Notes: generated from the sequence alone by a model not told the origin. Positions 1 through 8,526 are shown, counted from the first letter of the stretch. The stretch: 64,000 nt of DNA from Amycolatopsis cihanbeyliensis (GCF_006715045.1 NZ_VFML01000001.1:434001-498000); one strand, 5' to 3'. Numbers and translations are program-made.

Positions 1-80
1 TCGGCCGCGTCGTGGCCGCCGGCGCCGCCGACGCGCTGCTCGCCGACGACCAGCTCCGGCACGCCTACCTCGGGTTCTGA
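1..80 (+). CDS. ABC transporter ATP-binding protein, C-terminal end (LivF/LivG-like), partial
   Basis: Only the last 25 codons lie in the window, in the frame that ends with TGA at 78-80. The residues end in HAYLGF, a tail typical of the LivF/LivG ATPases of branched-chain amino acid type (HAAT) importers. The next gene, a LivH-like permease, starts 18 bases downstream on the same strand, which fits a liv-type operon. The ATPase core is outside the window, so the assignment rests on the tail motif and the neighbours. Confidence 0.7.
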   Translation, partial: GRVVAAGAADALLADDQLRHAYLGF

Positions 81-98
81 CCGCGACGGGAGCGCAGT

Positions 99-950
99 AT
101 GAACGGCTTTCTCACCCTCACCGTCAACGGCCTCTCCACCGGCGCCGTGTACGCCGCGCTGGGCCTGTCCATCGTGATCATCTACCGGGCCACCCGGGTG
201 ATCAACTTCGCGCAGCCCGCGCTGGCCCTGATCTCCGCCTACCTCGCGTACTCGGTGAACAAGGCCACCGGAAGCTACTGGCTGGGCTTCGCGGTGGCCC
301 TGCTCGCCGGCGCCGTACTCGGCGCGCTCACCGAACGGGCGCTGATCCGGCCGGTGCGCGACCGCACCCCACTCAGCGCGGTGATCGTCACCCTGGGGCT
401 GCTGATGGTGTTGCAGGCCGTGGCCGGCATGTTCTGGACCAACGAACCGCGGTCCTTCCCCTACGCCTTCGACTTCCGTGGCCAGTTCTCCGCGTTCAGC
501 CTCTTCACCGTGCTGGTCGTGCTGGGCACCGCGGCCGGGATCGGGGCGCTGTTCCGGTACACCTCGCTCGGCTTGCGGCTGCGCGCGGCCGCGTTCCGGC
601 CGGAGGTGGCGAGCATGCTCGGGGTGCGGGTCGGCCTGATGCTCACCCTGGGCTGGGCGCTCGCGGCCGCCGTGGGCGCGCTGGCCGGAGTCCTGGCCAC
701 ACCGCCCTTCCTGTTCCCGACCGTGCTGGACGGCGTGTTCGTCTACGCGCTCACCGCGGCCGTAATCGGCGGCCTGGACAACCCACTCGGCACCGTGACC
801 GGCGGGTTCGCCGTCGGCATCGGACTGTCCTATGTGTCCGGATACCTCGGTCCGGAACTGGTCACCATGGCGGCGCTGGTCATTCTCGTGCTGGTGCTCG
901 CGTTCCGCCCGAACGGCCTGTTCGGCCACGCCGTGGCGAGGAGGGTCTGA
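99..950 (+). CDS. Branched-chain amino acid-type ABC transporter permease (LivH family)
   Basis: This is a 283-residue polytopic membrane protein of the LivH family. The N-terminus shows the family signature NGLSTGAVYAALGLSIVIIYRATRV split over the first two helices (residues 7-30), followed by IRPVRDRTPLSAVIVTLGL and a final AFRPNGLFG tail. It should form the inner-membrane channel of a HAAT importer together with a LivM partner. It starts 18 bases after the ATPase stop and ends 2 bases before the LivM start, so all are co-transcribed. LivH itself is intact, but its LivM partner just downstream is broken, so the transporter is probably not functional here. The substrate (amino acid, urea or amide) cannot be read from sequence. 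Confidence 0.9.
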   Translation: MNGFLTLTVNGLSTGAVYAALGLSIVIIYRATRVINFAQPALALISAYLAYSVNKATGSYWLGFAVALLAGAVLGALTERALIRPVRDRTPLSAVIVTLGLLMVLQAVAGMFWTNEPRSFPYAFDFRGQFSAFSLFTVLVVLGTAAGIGALFRYTSLGLRLRAAAFRPEVASMLGVRVGLMLTLGWALAAAVGALAGVLATPPFLFPTVLDGVFVYALTAAVIGGLDNPLGTVTGGFAVGIGLSYVSGYLGPELVTMAALVILVLVLAFRPNGLFGHAVARRV

Positions 951-952
951 CC

Positions 953-1753
953 ATGCGCCCACTACCGCCGCTACTGCGGCACGGCCTGCCTGCGCTGGCG
1001 GCCCTGCTCGCGATCGTCGCGCTCACGAGCGTGGTGGACCCCTTCACCAACCTGCGCATCGCGAGCGTGGGCTACTACCTCGTCGCGGTGGCCGGGCTGA
1101 CCCTGCTGACCGGGCTCAACGGCCAGGTCTCCCTCGGCCACGGCGCCTTCATGTTCATCGGCGCCTACACCATGGCGCTGCTGGTGATCCACGCTCCGGG
1201 GTGGCCGTTCTGGCTGGACCTGCTGCTCGCCGCGGCGGCCAGCGGGGTGGCCGGCGCGCTGGCCGGAGCCACGGCCGCCCGGCTGCACGGCCCGTACCTC
1301 GCCGGGGCCACACTCGCGCTGGCCGTCGGGCTACCCGCGCTCACCCAGCGATTCCCGGAACTGCTCGGCGGCAGCAACGGCCTCGCCTTCCGGGTGAACA
1401 GCATGCCCGCGGGCCTGGCCGGTGCGGTGCCCACCACCCGGTGGCAGGCCTGGGTGGTGTGGGCGAGCGTGCTGCTGGCACTGGTGTTGCTGGCCAACCT
1501 GACCCGCGGGCGGTTCGGCCGGACTCTGCGGGCCGTACGGGACAGCGAGGTCTCGGCCGAGCTGGCCGGGATCCACATCGGCCGGACGAAGGTGCTCGCC
1601 TTCCTGATCAGCGCGGTATGCGGCGGGCTCGCCGGCGGCCTGCAGGCGTTCCTGCTCGGCACCGCCGCACCCGGCTCGTTCACCCTGGTACTTTCCCTCA
1701 GCCTGCTGGCCGCGGTGGTGCTGGGTGGCATCGGCAGCATGTGGGGCGCGCTC
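953..1753 (+). pseudogene. LivM-type permease, 3' end lost at a deletion junction
   Basis: The reading frame begins with a normal LivM permease: several membrane segments, the family motif LNGQVSLGHGAFMFIGAY (about residues 56-73), and RTLRAVRDSEVSAELAGI (about residues 188-205). Family resemblance stops abruptly after VVLGGIGSMWGAL at about position 1753. From there the frame runs on to 2134 as arginine-rich sequence typical of an out-of-frame read. A different frame from about 1755 encodes the C-terminus of a solute-binding protein. LivM proteins are usually about 60 or more residues longer than the part kept here. I read this as a truncation by deletion, or by a misassembly, not as a genuine 393-residue protein. 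Confidence 0.75.
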
Positions 1754-1754
1754 T

Positions 1755-2063
1755 GTGGTGTACGGCATGGTGCAGGCCTACACCTTCGCCCAGGCGCTCG
1801 AGGCCGCGGGCCGGAACCTCACCCGCGAGAAGCTGGTCGACGCGATGGAGTCCGGCGCGTTGGAAGGCCCTGGGCTCACCCCGTTCGCCTTCTCCGCGGA
1901 GTCGCACTCCGGGTACACCGGGGCCTACGTGTTCGAGGTCAACCCGGACACCTCGACCACCATCGTGCAGCAGCCGGTGGTGACCGACCGGGGCGATGGC
2001 CCGGTCACCCCGGTCCAGGCCGAGCGCAAGACCCCCGAGCAGATCGGCCTGCTCGAGAAGTGA
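1755..2063 (+). pseudogene. ABC transporter substrate-binding protein (LivK-like), C-terminal fragment
   Basis: The frame ending with TGA at 2061-2063 encodes about 102 residues beginning VVYGMVQAYTFAQALEAAG and ending TPEQIGLLEK. This is the last quarter of a type I periplasmic binding protein of the LivK/HAAT family (ligand-binding lobe and C-terminal strands). Signal peptide, lipobox and about 300 N-terminal residues are missing. It is fused out of frame to the LivM remnant at about 1753-1755, so the deletion took the end of livM and most of livK. No start codon with a ribosome site precedes it. Confidence 0.75.
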
Positions 2064-2171
2064 GGCCCCGGGGACGGGCGATACCGCCCTCCCGCCCGTC
2101 CCCGGACCGCCCGGCTCGGCCGGCCGCGGGCTAGAGTGGGCCGGATTCCGGTGAGGGAAAGGAACGCGGCC

Positions 2172-2786
2172 ATGACCGGCACGTATGCCGCATTGGATCG
2201 CACTGGCGGTTCGGTGCGTGACCGCGTGCTGCGGGCGGCGACCACGCTCTTCGCGAGGAAGGGTTTCGAGAACACCAGCGTCCGCGAGATCGTCGACACC
2301 GCGGGCGTCACCAAGGGCGGGCTGTACCACTACTTCGACTCCAAGGACGACCTGCTCTACGAGATCTACACGACGATGCTGCGCATGCAGACCCAGCGAA
2401 TGGAGACCATCGCCGCCTCGGAGCTGCCGCTGGAGCACCGGTTGCACGCGATCGTGGTGGACGTCGTGGCCACCAGCGTCAGCCATCTCGACCAGGCGGT
2501 CGTCTTCTTCCAGTCGATGCACCTGCTGGAACCGGCGAAGCTCGCCCGGGTCCGCGCGGAGCGCAGGCGGTATCACGAGCAGGTCCGCGGACTCGTCGAG
2601 CAGGGTCAGCGGGCCGGGACCTTCCGCACCGACGTACCGGCGGACCTCGCGGTGAGCCACACCTTCGGCGCCGTGCATCGGCTCGGTCTCTGGTATCGCA
2701 AGGACGGCCCGCTCACCGGCGAGCAGGTGGGCCACCACTACGCCAATCTGATGATTGCCGGGCTGCTGGGCGATTTCGCGCTCTGA
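2172..2786 (+). CDS. TetR/AcrR family transcriptional regulator
   Basis: This 204-residue protein has an N-terminal TetR helix-turn-helix at about residues 17-63 (FENTSVREIVDTAGVTKGGL then YHYFDSKDDL). The C-terminal helical ligand-binding domain resembles those of regulators such as KstR2 or FadR. The ATG at 2172 is chosen because GGGAAAGGAA lies about 9 bases upstream; a GTG at 2136 in the same frame has no ribosome site. It follows the broken livMK remnant and may have controlled that operon, but could equally act on lipid metabolism genes elsewhere. The effector is unknown. Confidence 0.9.
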   Translation: MTGTYAALDRTGGSVRDRVLRAATTLFARKGFENTSVREIVDTAGVTKGGLYHYFDSKDDLLYEIYTTMLRMQTQRMETIAASELPLEHRLHAIVVDVVATSVSHLDQAVVFFQSMHLLEPAKLARVRAERRRYHEQVRGLVEQGQRAGTFRTDVPADLAVSHTFGAVHRLGLWYRKDGPLTGEQVGHHYANLMIAGLLGDFAL

Positions 2787-2859
2787 GTCCCGCTCGGGGC
2801 GTTACCATGGGAGCACCCGGAGCGGTGTGCCGACCGCCCGTGGACGTGGGGGTGTACCG

Positions 2860-3501
2860 GTGCGAACCCTGCTCTGGACGGCCGTGGCCGGATGCCTCGC
2901 CTGCCTGCTGAGTTCCTGCGCGGTCACCGCCACCGATGATCCGCGGCCGACCGGGCCGGCACCGGGTGTGGAACCGGGACAGGCGCGGGAGCGGCTCGCG
3001 GAACTGGTCGTCGCGCCCCGCGGCTCCATCAGCGGCTACGACCGGGACCGCTTCCCCCACTGGAGCGCGGTTTCCGGCAACTGCAACACCCGGGAGACCG
3101 TGCTGCGGCGCGACGGCGAGGATGTCAGGGCCGGCGCGGACTGCTCCCCTACCTCGGGCGAGTGGACCAGCCCCTACGACGGCGCCACCTGGACCGATCC
3201 GTCCGATGTGGATATCGACCATCTGGTGCCGCTGGCGCAGGGCTGGGTCAGCGGGGCGCGGTCGTGGACGGATGAGCGCAGGGAGCGGTTCGCCAACGAC
3301 CTGGACCGCCCGCAGCTGAAGGCGGTCACCGACAACGTCAACCAGTCGAAGTCCGACCAGGCGCCGGACGAGTGGAAGCCGCCGCTGGAGGCCCAGTGGT
3401 GCGCCTACTCGAGCGACTGGATCGTGGTGAAACACCACTACCAGCTCACCATCACCACGGCGGAGCGCGAGGCCCTCACCCAGATGCTGGACCGCTGCTG
3501 A
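2860..3501 (+). CDS. Exported HNH nuclease-like lipoprotein (DUF1524/GmrSD HNH fold)
   Basis: This 213-residue protein starts with GTG at 2860, giving a short signal peptide with a lipobox LSSC (Cys about residue 19), so it should be a secreted lipoprotein. The C-terminal half has the HNH signature of the DUF1524 family: DIDHLVPLAQGW (about residues 124-135) followed by NDLDRPQLKAVTDNVNQSKS and a DEWKPP tail. These residues form a beta-beta-alpha metal nuclease site in the family. Such exported HNH proteins are common in actinomycetes; their substrate is not established. The gene stands alone between a TetR gene and cobW. Confidence 0.85.
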   Translation: MRTLLWTAVAGCLACLLSSCAVTATDDPRPTGPAPGVEPGQARERLAELVVAPRGSISGYDRDRFPHWSAVSGNCNTRETVLRRDGEDVRAGADCSPTSGEWTSPYDGATWTDPSDVDIDHLVPLAQGWVSGARSWTDERRERFANDLDRPQLKAVTDNVNQSKSDQAPDEWKPPLEAQWCAYSSDWIVVKHHYQLTITTAEREALTQMLDRC

Positions 3502-3560
3502 TCCGGGTTCGCCACGACACCCCGGTGCCGGCGCAGGAGGGACACCGGTAACCTCGCCGC

Positions 3561-4598
3561 GTGGCACAGCGGCGGATCCCGGTCGTCATCGTCGCGGGCT
3601 TTCTCGGGTCCGGCAAGACCACGATGCTCAATCACCTGCTGCGCAACAGCGCCGGCGCCCGCATCGGGGTGGTCGTCAACGACTTCGGCAGCATCAACAT
3701 CGACGCCATGACGGTCGCCGGGCAGGTGGACTCGACGGTCTCGCTCGGCAACGGGTGCCTGTGCTGCGCGGTCGACGCCAGCGGTCTCGACGCGATGCTG
3801 GCCAAGCTGGCCGGTCCCGGCTCGGAGATCGACGTCATCGTGATCGAGGCGAGCGGGCTGGCCGAGCCCCGTGACCTCATCCGGCTGGTGCTGGCCAGCG
3901 AGTGCGACCGGATCGAGTACGGCGGCCTGCTCGAGGTGGTCGACGCCGCCGAGTTCACCCGCACCCGCGCCCGGCACCCCGAGCTGGATCAACACCTCGC
4001 CCTTGCCGACCTGGTGGTGCTGAACAAGACCGACCGCCTGGACGCGGGCGAGCGAGCCGCCCTGCTGGCGGTACTGGAGCCCATCGCGGTCGGCACCCCG
4101 CTGCTGCCGACCGCGATGGGCCGGATCGACCCGGAACTGCTGTTCGACCGCCCGCGACGGCCGGACCGTCCCGAGGTTCCGCGCCAGCTCTCCCTGACCG
4201 ACCTCCTCCGGGAGGACCACGAGGAGTGCGGTCACGAGCACCACCTGCACGCAGGGTACGAGAGCATCGAGTTCATCTCGGCGGAGCCGCTCAACCCGCG
4301 CAGGCTGATGCGTTTCCTCGACGACCGGCCCGGCGGCCTCTACCGCATGAAAGGGGTCGTGTACTTCGGCATTCCCGACCACAAGCAAAGGTTCGAGTTA
4401 CACACGGTGGGCAACTTCCTGCGATTCCACCAGTCGGGCTGGTCGCCGGGGGAACCACGCACCACCCAGCTGGTGCTCATCGGCGCCGGTATCGATGCCG
4501 ATGCGCTGCGGAGCGGGTTGCGGGCATGCGTGGAAACGGATCCGGAAGCGCTGGCGGGCAACGACATGCTGCCGGTCCTGCGATACGCCCGGGGTTGA
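3561..4598 (+). CDS. CobW/COG0523 family GTPase, probable zinc metallochaperone
   Basis: This 345-residue G3E GTPase begins with GTG at 3561. It shows Walker A GFLGSGKTT (residues 13-21), the metal-binding CLCC motif (residues 66-69), Walker B-like VIVIEASGLAEP and the NKTD guanine-specificity motif. A His/Cys/Glu-rich stretch HEECGHEHHLH joins the GTPase domain to the C-terminal CobW domain. This arrangement is typical of COG0523 proteins of the YjiA/ZNG1 type that load or store zinc rather than of cobalamin-specific CobW. No zur box was recognised upstream. The stop codon overlaps the -35 element of the next gene's promoter. Confidence 0.9.
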   Translation: MAQRRIPVVIVAGFLGSGKTTMLNHLLRNSAGARIGVVVNDFGSINIDAMTVAGQVDSTVSLGNGCLCCAVDASGLDAMLAKLAGPGSEIDVIVIEASGLAEPRDLIRLVLASECDRIEYGGLLEVVDAAEFTRTRARHPELDQHLALADLVVLNKTDRLDAGERAALLAVLEPIAVGTPLLPTAMGRIDPELLFDRPRRPDRPEVPRQLSLTDLLREDHEECGHEHHLHAGYESIEFISAEPLNPRRLMRFLDDRPGGLYRMKGVVYFGIPDHKQRFELHTVGNFLRFHQSGWSPGEPRTTQLVLIGAGIDADALRSGLRACVETDPEALAGNDMLPVLRYARG

Positions 4599-4625
4599 CC
4601 TCTACTAAAGTTGAGGTTCTAGCGT
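4595..4625 (+). promoter_or_regulatory. MerR-family type promoter with 19-bp spacer
   Basis: A -35 TTGACC (4595-4600) and a -10 TAGCGT (4620-4625) are separated by 19 bases, the overlong spacer characteristic of MerR/SoxR-activated promoters. The spacer carries an imperfect dyad, CCTC (4599-4602) to GAGG (4613-4616), matching 14 of 18 bases of the classical SoxR box. The expected transcription start falls at about 4632, which is the ATG of the next gene, so the mRNA would be leaderless. Confidence 0.65.
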
Positions 4626-4631
4626 CGGGGT

Positions 4632-5312
4632 ATGACTGGTTCCACGGCCCGACACGAGGCACCGATGCTGACGCAGATCCGAAACGACCTGTGGGAGACG
4701 TCGACCTATTCGCCGTTTCCCGGACTGAGGACACACGCCTATCTGTGGACCCCGCCGTCCGGGGACAACGTCCTCTTCTACTCCACCGGCGGAAGCGACG
4801 ACTTCGACGCGATCGAACAACTGGGAGGCGCGGCCCACCAGTACCTCAGCCACCGGGACGAGGCGGGACCCGCCCTGGCGCAGATCCGCGACCGGTTCGA
4901 CGCCCGGCTGCACGCCTCCGCGGCGGAAGAGGAGGAGGTTCGGGAGTTCGCCGAGCCCGGGGTGCTGTTCACGGACCGTCATATCGACGGTAACGGGATC
5001 GAGGTGATCCCGACTCCCGGCCACTCGCCAGGTAGTACCTGCTTCCTGGTGACCGGCGCCGGCGGCCTGACCTACCTGTTCACCGGCGACACGGTCTTCC
5101 GCGATGCGAAGGGGGCCTGGGCCGCGGGATTCATCCCCGATATCAGCGACCGTGATGCGCTGGCAGCGAGCCTCGAGACTCTCGCGGCGCTCCAACCCGA
5201 CCTGGTCGTCTCCAGCGCCTGCGTCGGCGACAGCGGCACACACCTGCTGGGCGCGACCCCCTGGGCCTCCTGCGTCGACCAGGCGATCCGCACACTGCCT
5301 GCCGCCGACTGA
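4632..5312 (+). CDS. MBL-fold metallo-hydrolase-like protein with degenerate metal motif
   Basis: This 226-residue protein has a metallo-beta-lactamase fold: VIPTPGHSPGSTCFLVTGAG (about residues 124-143) and YLFTGDTVF (about 148-156) correspond to family motifs 3 and 4. The canonical HxHxDH motif is replaced by LSHRDE (about residues 74-79), and the late metal-binding His is not visible near VVSSACVGDSG. It may bind one metal or none, or act as a stress-related binding protein. Translation from ATG at 4632 would be leaderless from the MerR-type promoter just upstream; a second in-frame ATG lies 11 codons later. Confidence 0.75.
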   Translation: MTGSTARHEAPMLTQIRNDLWETSTYSPFPGLRTHAYLWTPPSGDNVLFYSTGGSDDFDAIEQLGGAAHQYLSHRDEAGPALAQIRDRFDARLHASAAEEEEVREFAEPGVLFTDRHIDGNGIEVIPTPGHSPGSTCFLVTGAGGLTYLFTGDTVFRDAKGAWAAGFIPDISDRDALAASLETLAALQPDLVVSSACVGDSGTHLLGATPWASCVDQAIRTLPAAD

Positions 5313-5456
5313 CCGTCGATGTCCAGGTGGCCGGCACCGGTCAGCCGGACCGCCGTACCCTTCCCGCCGTGGGATCCGGGCACGTAGGTGCTCGGTCCAC
5401 GCGGCAGGATCGCCGCGCAGGTGTCGAGGTCAAGCGCGTCGCATGCTCCGCGGTAC

Positions 5457-5822
5457 TCACCCCCGGTCGGTGGTCGCGACCGCGGCGACCGCGACCCCGG
5501 CCGGCTGCTCCTCGACACACTCCACGGTCGGCTCAACCGCGAGCACCACCTGCACCAACTCCCCCAGCGCCTGGGCAAGGTGCGGATCCGCCAGCTCGTA
5601 GCGCACCTGCCGCCCCTCGTAGGTCGCCACGACCAGCCCGCACCCGCGCAGGCAGGACAGGTGATTCGAGACGTTCGAGCGGGTGAGCCCGAGGTGGTCG
5701 GCGAGGCGGCCCGGGTAGGCCACGCCGTCGAGCAACGCCACCAGGATCCGGCACCGCGTCGGGTCCGCCAGCGCTCGCCCCAGCCGGGCCAGTGCCGATT
5801 CCCGAGCCTCACACGTCAGCAT
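5457..5822 (-). CDS. cmtR: CmtR-type ArsR/SmtB cadmium/lead-sensing repressor
   Basis: This 121-residue winged-helix repressor is very close to M. tuberculosis CmtR as I remember that sequence (CEARESALARLGRALADPT at the N-terminus; GLVVATYEGRQVRYELAD in the wing). The three residues known to bind Cd(II)/Pb(II) in CmtR, Cys57, Cys61 and Cys102, fall at exactly these positions here (SCLRGC and VEC). Metal binding should release DNA. The start is the ATG at 5822; longer same-frame extensions lack support. In mycobacteria cmtR sits with the P-type ATPase gene cmtA; no such gene is present here. The divergent neighbour is an ABC-type export system. Confidence 0.9.
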   Translation of the reverse strand: MLTCEARESALARLGRALADPTRCRILVALLDGVAYPGRLADHLGLTRSNVSNHLSCLRGCGLVVATYEGRQVRYELADPHLAQALGELVQVVLAVEPTVECVEEQPAGVAVAAVATTDRG

Positions 5823-5829
5823 GACTCTG

Positions 5830-5859
5830 ACAGTACAGCTGATGCTGACACGACAGCAA
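5830..5859 (-). promoter_or_regulatory. Putative leaderless promoter of cmtR
   Basis: On the minus strand a -35 TTGCTG (5859-5854) and a -10 TACTGT (5835-5830) are 18 bases apart, and the -10 ends 7 bases before the cmtR ATG. Transcription would begin at the start codon. The interval also contains repeated CTGACA-like half-sites that could be the operator. On the plus strand TAGCGT at 5896-5901 lies 6 bases before the permease ATG at 5908, so the divergent gene may be leaderless too. Confidence 0.5.
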
Positions 5860-5907
5860 ACTGATGGTTCGCTCACCATATCGGGTGAAAATTGGTAGCG
5901 TCCGCTC

Positions 5908-8526
5908 ATGCGTTCTCGGCGGGGGTCCGGCCACGGACGGACCGGGAAGGCCGGTCCGGGGTTGCCGTGGCGGAAGGCTCCCCGGGCCGCGATCTCCAGC
6001 CCACTCACCATGATCACGATCGCGGTCACCGCGCTGCTGTCGTGTTTCCTCGCCATGGCCGCCGTGCTGCACACCGTGGCCTCCGGCGGGGCGGCGATCA
6101 AACACCAGTCCGACACGGTCTGCCCTGACCTGTACGGCCCGATGTTCACCACCCTGCCGGTCTCGCTCGACACCGCCGACGCGATGGTCGAGATCGTGCG
6201 GCACCAGGCCGCGGAGCGCGGCTTCAGCACGCCGCGCGTGGCCATGCACAGCAGGCTCGCCGACACCTCCTTCCGCGGCGAGGCCTTCCGCACCCGGATC
6301 GGCTATGCCGAGCAGGGACTCGATCACCTCGAGTTGCTCGAAGGCGATCGCTCGTCGGGACTGTGGATGGGCGCCAGGCTGGCCTCGGTCCGCGACTTCG
6401 GCCTCGGAGTTCGCGGCAACGGAGGAACCCTGCCCGCGATCACCGGAATCTACACCGACCTCGAGCGGCCCGCGCCGCGCTGGTGGTGCTCGCAGCAGCA
6501 CCTCGCGGTGCACAACCGGATCGCGGACCACATCCCCAGCGGGTTCGTCTTCTTCGCGACCGACCGGGAGACCTTCGGCCGGGCTCTGCGTTCCCACCCC
6601 GACCTGGCCCCGCCGCGGATCGAGCGGCTGTCGGTCACCTTCGACGATCCGCCTCCGACCACCCCCGCCGAGGCCACGGCGCGCCTGGACCGGTCCCGGG
6701 AGCTGATCGCGGCCGTCGACGCGCAGGTGCGGGCACGGGGACTGCCCGAGCTGACCGGTGAGCTGCCCTTCGACCGGTCCGTGGAGATCGCCGAGGAGGC
6801 GCAGGGCAGTGTGGCCTTCTCGATCCTGCCGCTGGCCGGGCTGAGCGTCCTGGTCGGCTGCGGCGGCATCGGCACCGCCGGGGTGCAGTGGTACCAGCGG
6901 CGGCACGGCCAGTTGCGCCTGCTCGCCTCCCGGGGCTCCAGCCCGCCGGCGCTCGGTGGCCTGGCCATCGCCGAGCTCGGCCCCCCACTGGTCGCGGGCG
7001 GTATCGCGGGCATGGTGCTGGCCCGGTTGCTGTTGCCCGCCTACGGACCACCGGGCGAGGTCCTCGCCGGCGATCTGTGGCTGGGCGCGTCGGCCGCCGC
7101 GGGCGTCCTGGTGCTCGCGCTGGCGTTGCTGGCCGTGGTGGTGGCCCTGCGCGCACACCGCGAGTTCCAGCTCAGCAGGCTGGGCTCGAGGCGCCGGTTC
7201 GCCAGGCTCGCCGTGCTGCTGCCGTGGGAACTGGTGACCGCCGCGCTGGCGTTGCTCGGCTGGCTGCGGCTGCGTGACCACGGCGGGTTCGGCACCGACT
7301 CCGATCCCCTGCCCCAGGTCGACCCGCTCGCCCTGACCTACCCGGTGTTCGTGGTGCTCACCGTGGGACTGCTCGCCGCCCGGCTGGTCTGGCTACTGCT
7401 GCACGCTTCCCGCCGTACCCGACTCTGGTCGCGCCCCGCGCTGCAACTGGCCATCCGCAGGCTCGCCGGCGCCAGGGCACCGGTCACCGGTGTGCTGGTG
7501 ATCGGCGTCCTCGCCGTCGGCACCCTCACGGCGGGGACCGGCATCGCGGGCGGCCAGCGGCAGGCGCTGGACACCAAGACCGCCATGCTGGTCGGTGGCG
7601 CCGCGCAGATGGGTGTCGGCAGTTCGGTCGGCCTCGGCGAGGTGCCGCTGCCGGGCGGGATCCGGGACGAGAGCACCGTGACGGGCAGGCTCACCGGCAC
7701 CGGCAACATCGTGCTCGTGGTCGACCCCGAAACCTTCTCCCGCGGCGCCGCCACCGAGGTGGTGCCCGGCGGGGAGGTGCAGGACCTGCTCGGTCGCCTC
7801 GGCGCGGCGGGACCGGACGGCATCCCCGCGATCCGGGTCGGGCACACCGCCGCCCAGTCGGCGGAACTGCCCGGCCTGCCGGACGCGCACCCGGTCGCCG
7901 ATCTCCCGGCGTTCCCGCTCATCGGCGGGGAACACGGCTACGTCATCTCGCGGGCCGGCCTGTCCCCGGACCAGCTGGAGCTGGTACCGGACTGGCGGGT
8001 GGTGTCGGCGGCCCCGCTGCGCGAGGTGTCGGCCGCCCTCGGTGCGGCGGGCCTCACCCTGCACAACCCGGTGGACAGGGCCACCGCACTCGACGCGCTG
8101 CCGTTCTACGTGGTGGAGTGGGCGTTCGCCTATGTCAGCGTGCTCGGGGTGGTGCTCGGCGTCGTCGCCGCGCTCGGGTTGCTGGTCGCGGTGGAGGTAC
8201 GCCGGCGGCAGAACGCGCTGGCCGGTGCGCTGCTGCTGCGGATGGGACTGCGCCCCCGCGCCCTGCTCGGCAGTCACCTGCTGGAACACGGCGCACTGGC
8301 CGGGCTGGCGATCACGACCGGCGTCACCTGCGGGATCGTCGTGGCCGGGTTCTCCGTGCCCCGTTTCGACCCGGCGCGCTGGCTGGCTCCCCGCTCCGAA
8401 CTGCCGGATCTCTCCCTGTTCGTGGTGACCGTCCTGGCTACCGGCGCGCTGGTGGTGGCGCTGGCCGGATGGATCGCGGTGCGCTCGGTGCGCACCGCCA
8501 GGACCGCGGAGCTGCTACGTGCATGA
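5908..8526 (+). CDS. FtsX-like ABC transporter permease (MacB/LolC class)
   Basis: This 872-residue membrane protein has a transmembrane segment near residues 31-57, a long extracytoplasmic domain (about 60-290), a first membrane cluster (about 293-420), further helices between about 440 and 560, a second soluble region, and a C-terminal FtsX-type cluster (about 730-865). This duplicated arrangement is typical of large actinobacterial FtsX-family permeases. It overlaps the next gene, an ATPase, by 8 bases, so the three genes form one unit. Members of this class move lipids, lipoproteins, peptides or antibiotics outward or work mechanically on envelope proteins; the substrate is not known here. 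Confidence 0.85.
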   Translation: MRSRRGSGHGRTGKAGPGLPWRKAPRAAISSPLTMITIAVTALLSCFLAMAAVLHTVASGGAAIKHQSDTVCPDLYGPMFTTLPVSLDTADAMVEIVRHQAAERGFSTPRVAMHSRLADTSFRGEAFRTRIGYAEQGLDHLELLEGDRSSGLWMGARLASVRDFGLGVRGNGGTLPAITGIYTDLERPAPRWWCSQQHLAVHNRIADHIPSGFVFFATDRETFGRALRSHPDLAPPRIERLSVTFDDPPPTTPAEATARLDRSRELIAAVDAQVRARGLPELTGELPFDRSVEIAEEAQGSVAFSILPLAGLSVLVGCGGIGTAGVQWYQRRHGQLRLLASRGSSPPALGGLAIAELGPPLVAGGIAGMVLARLLLPAYGPPGEVLAGDLWLGASAAAGVLVLALALLAVVVALRAHREFQLSRLGSRRRFARLAVLLPWELVTAALALLGWLRLRDHGGFGTDSDPLPQVDPLALTYPVFVVLTVGLLAARLVWLLLHASRRTRLWSRPALQLAIRRLAGARAPVTGVLVIGVLAVGTLTAGTGIAGGQRQALDTKTAMLVGGAAQMGVGSSVGLGEVPLPGGIRDESTVTGRLTGTGNIVLVVDPETFSRGAATEVVPGGEVQDLLGRLGAAGPDGIPAIRVGHTAAQSAELPGLPDAHPVADLPAFPLIGGEHGYVISRAGLSPDQLELVPDWRVVSAAPLREVSAALGAAGLTLHNPVDRATALDALPFYVVEWAFAYVSVLGVVLGVVAALGLLVAVEVRRRQNALAGALLLRMGLRPRALLGSHLLEHGALAGLAITTGVTCGIVVAGFSVPRFDPARWLAPRSELPDLSLFVVTVLATGALVVALAGWIAVRSVRTARTAELLRA

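Noticed and set aside
953..2134. A single 393-residue permease reading frame
   Set aside because: After about 1753 the frame is arginine/proline-rich and matches no membrane topology, while another frame carries a good solute-binding-protein tail. It is treated as a deletion junction.
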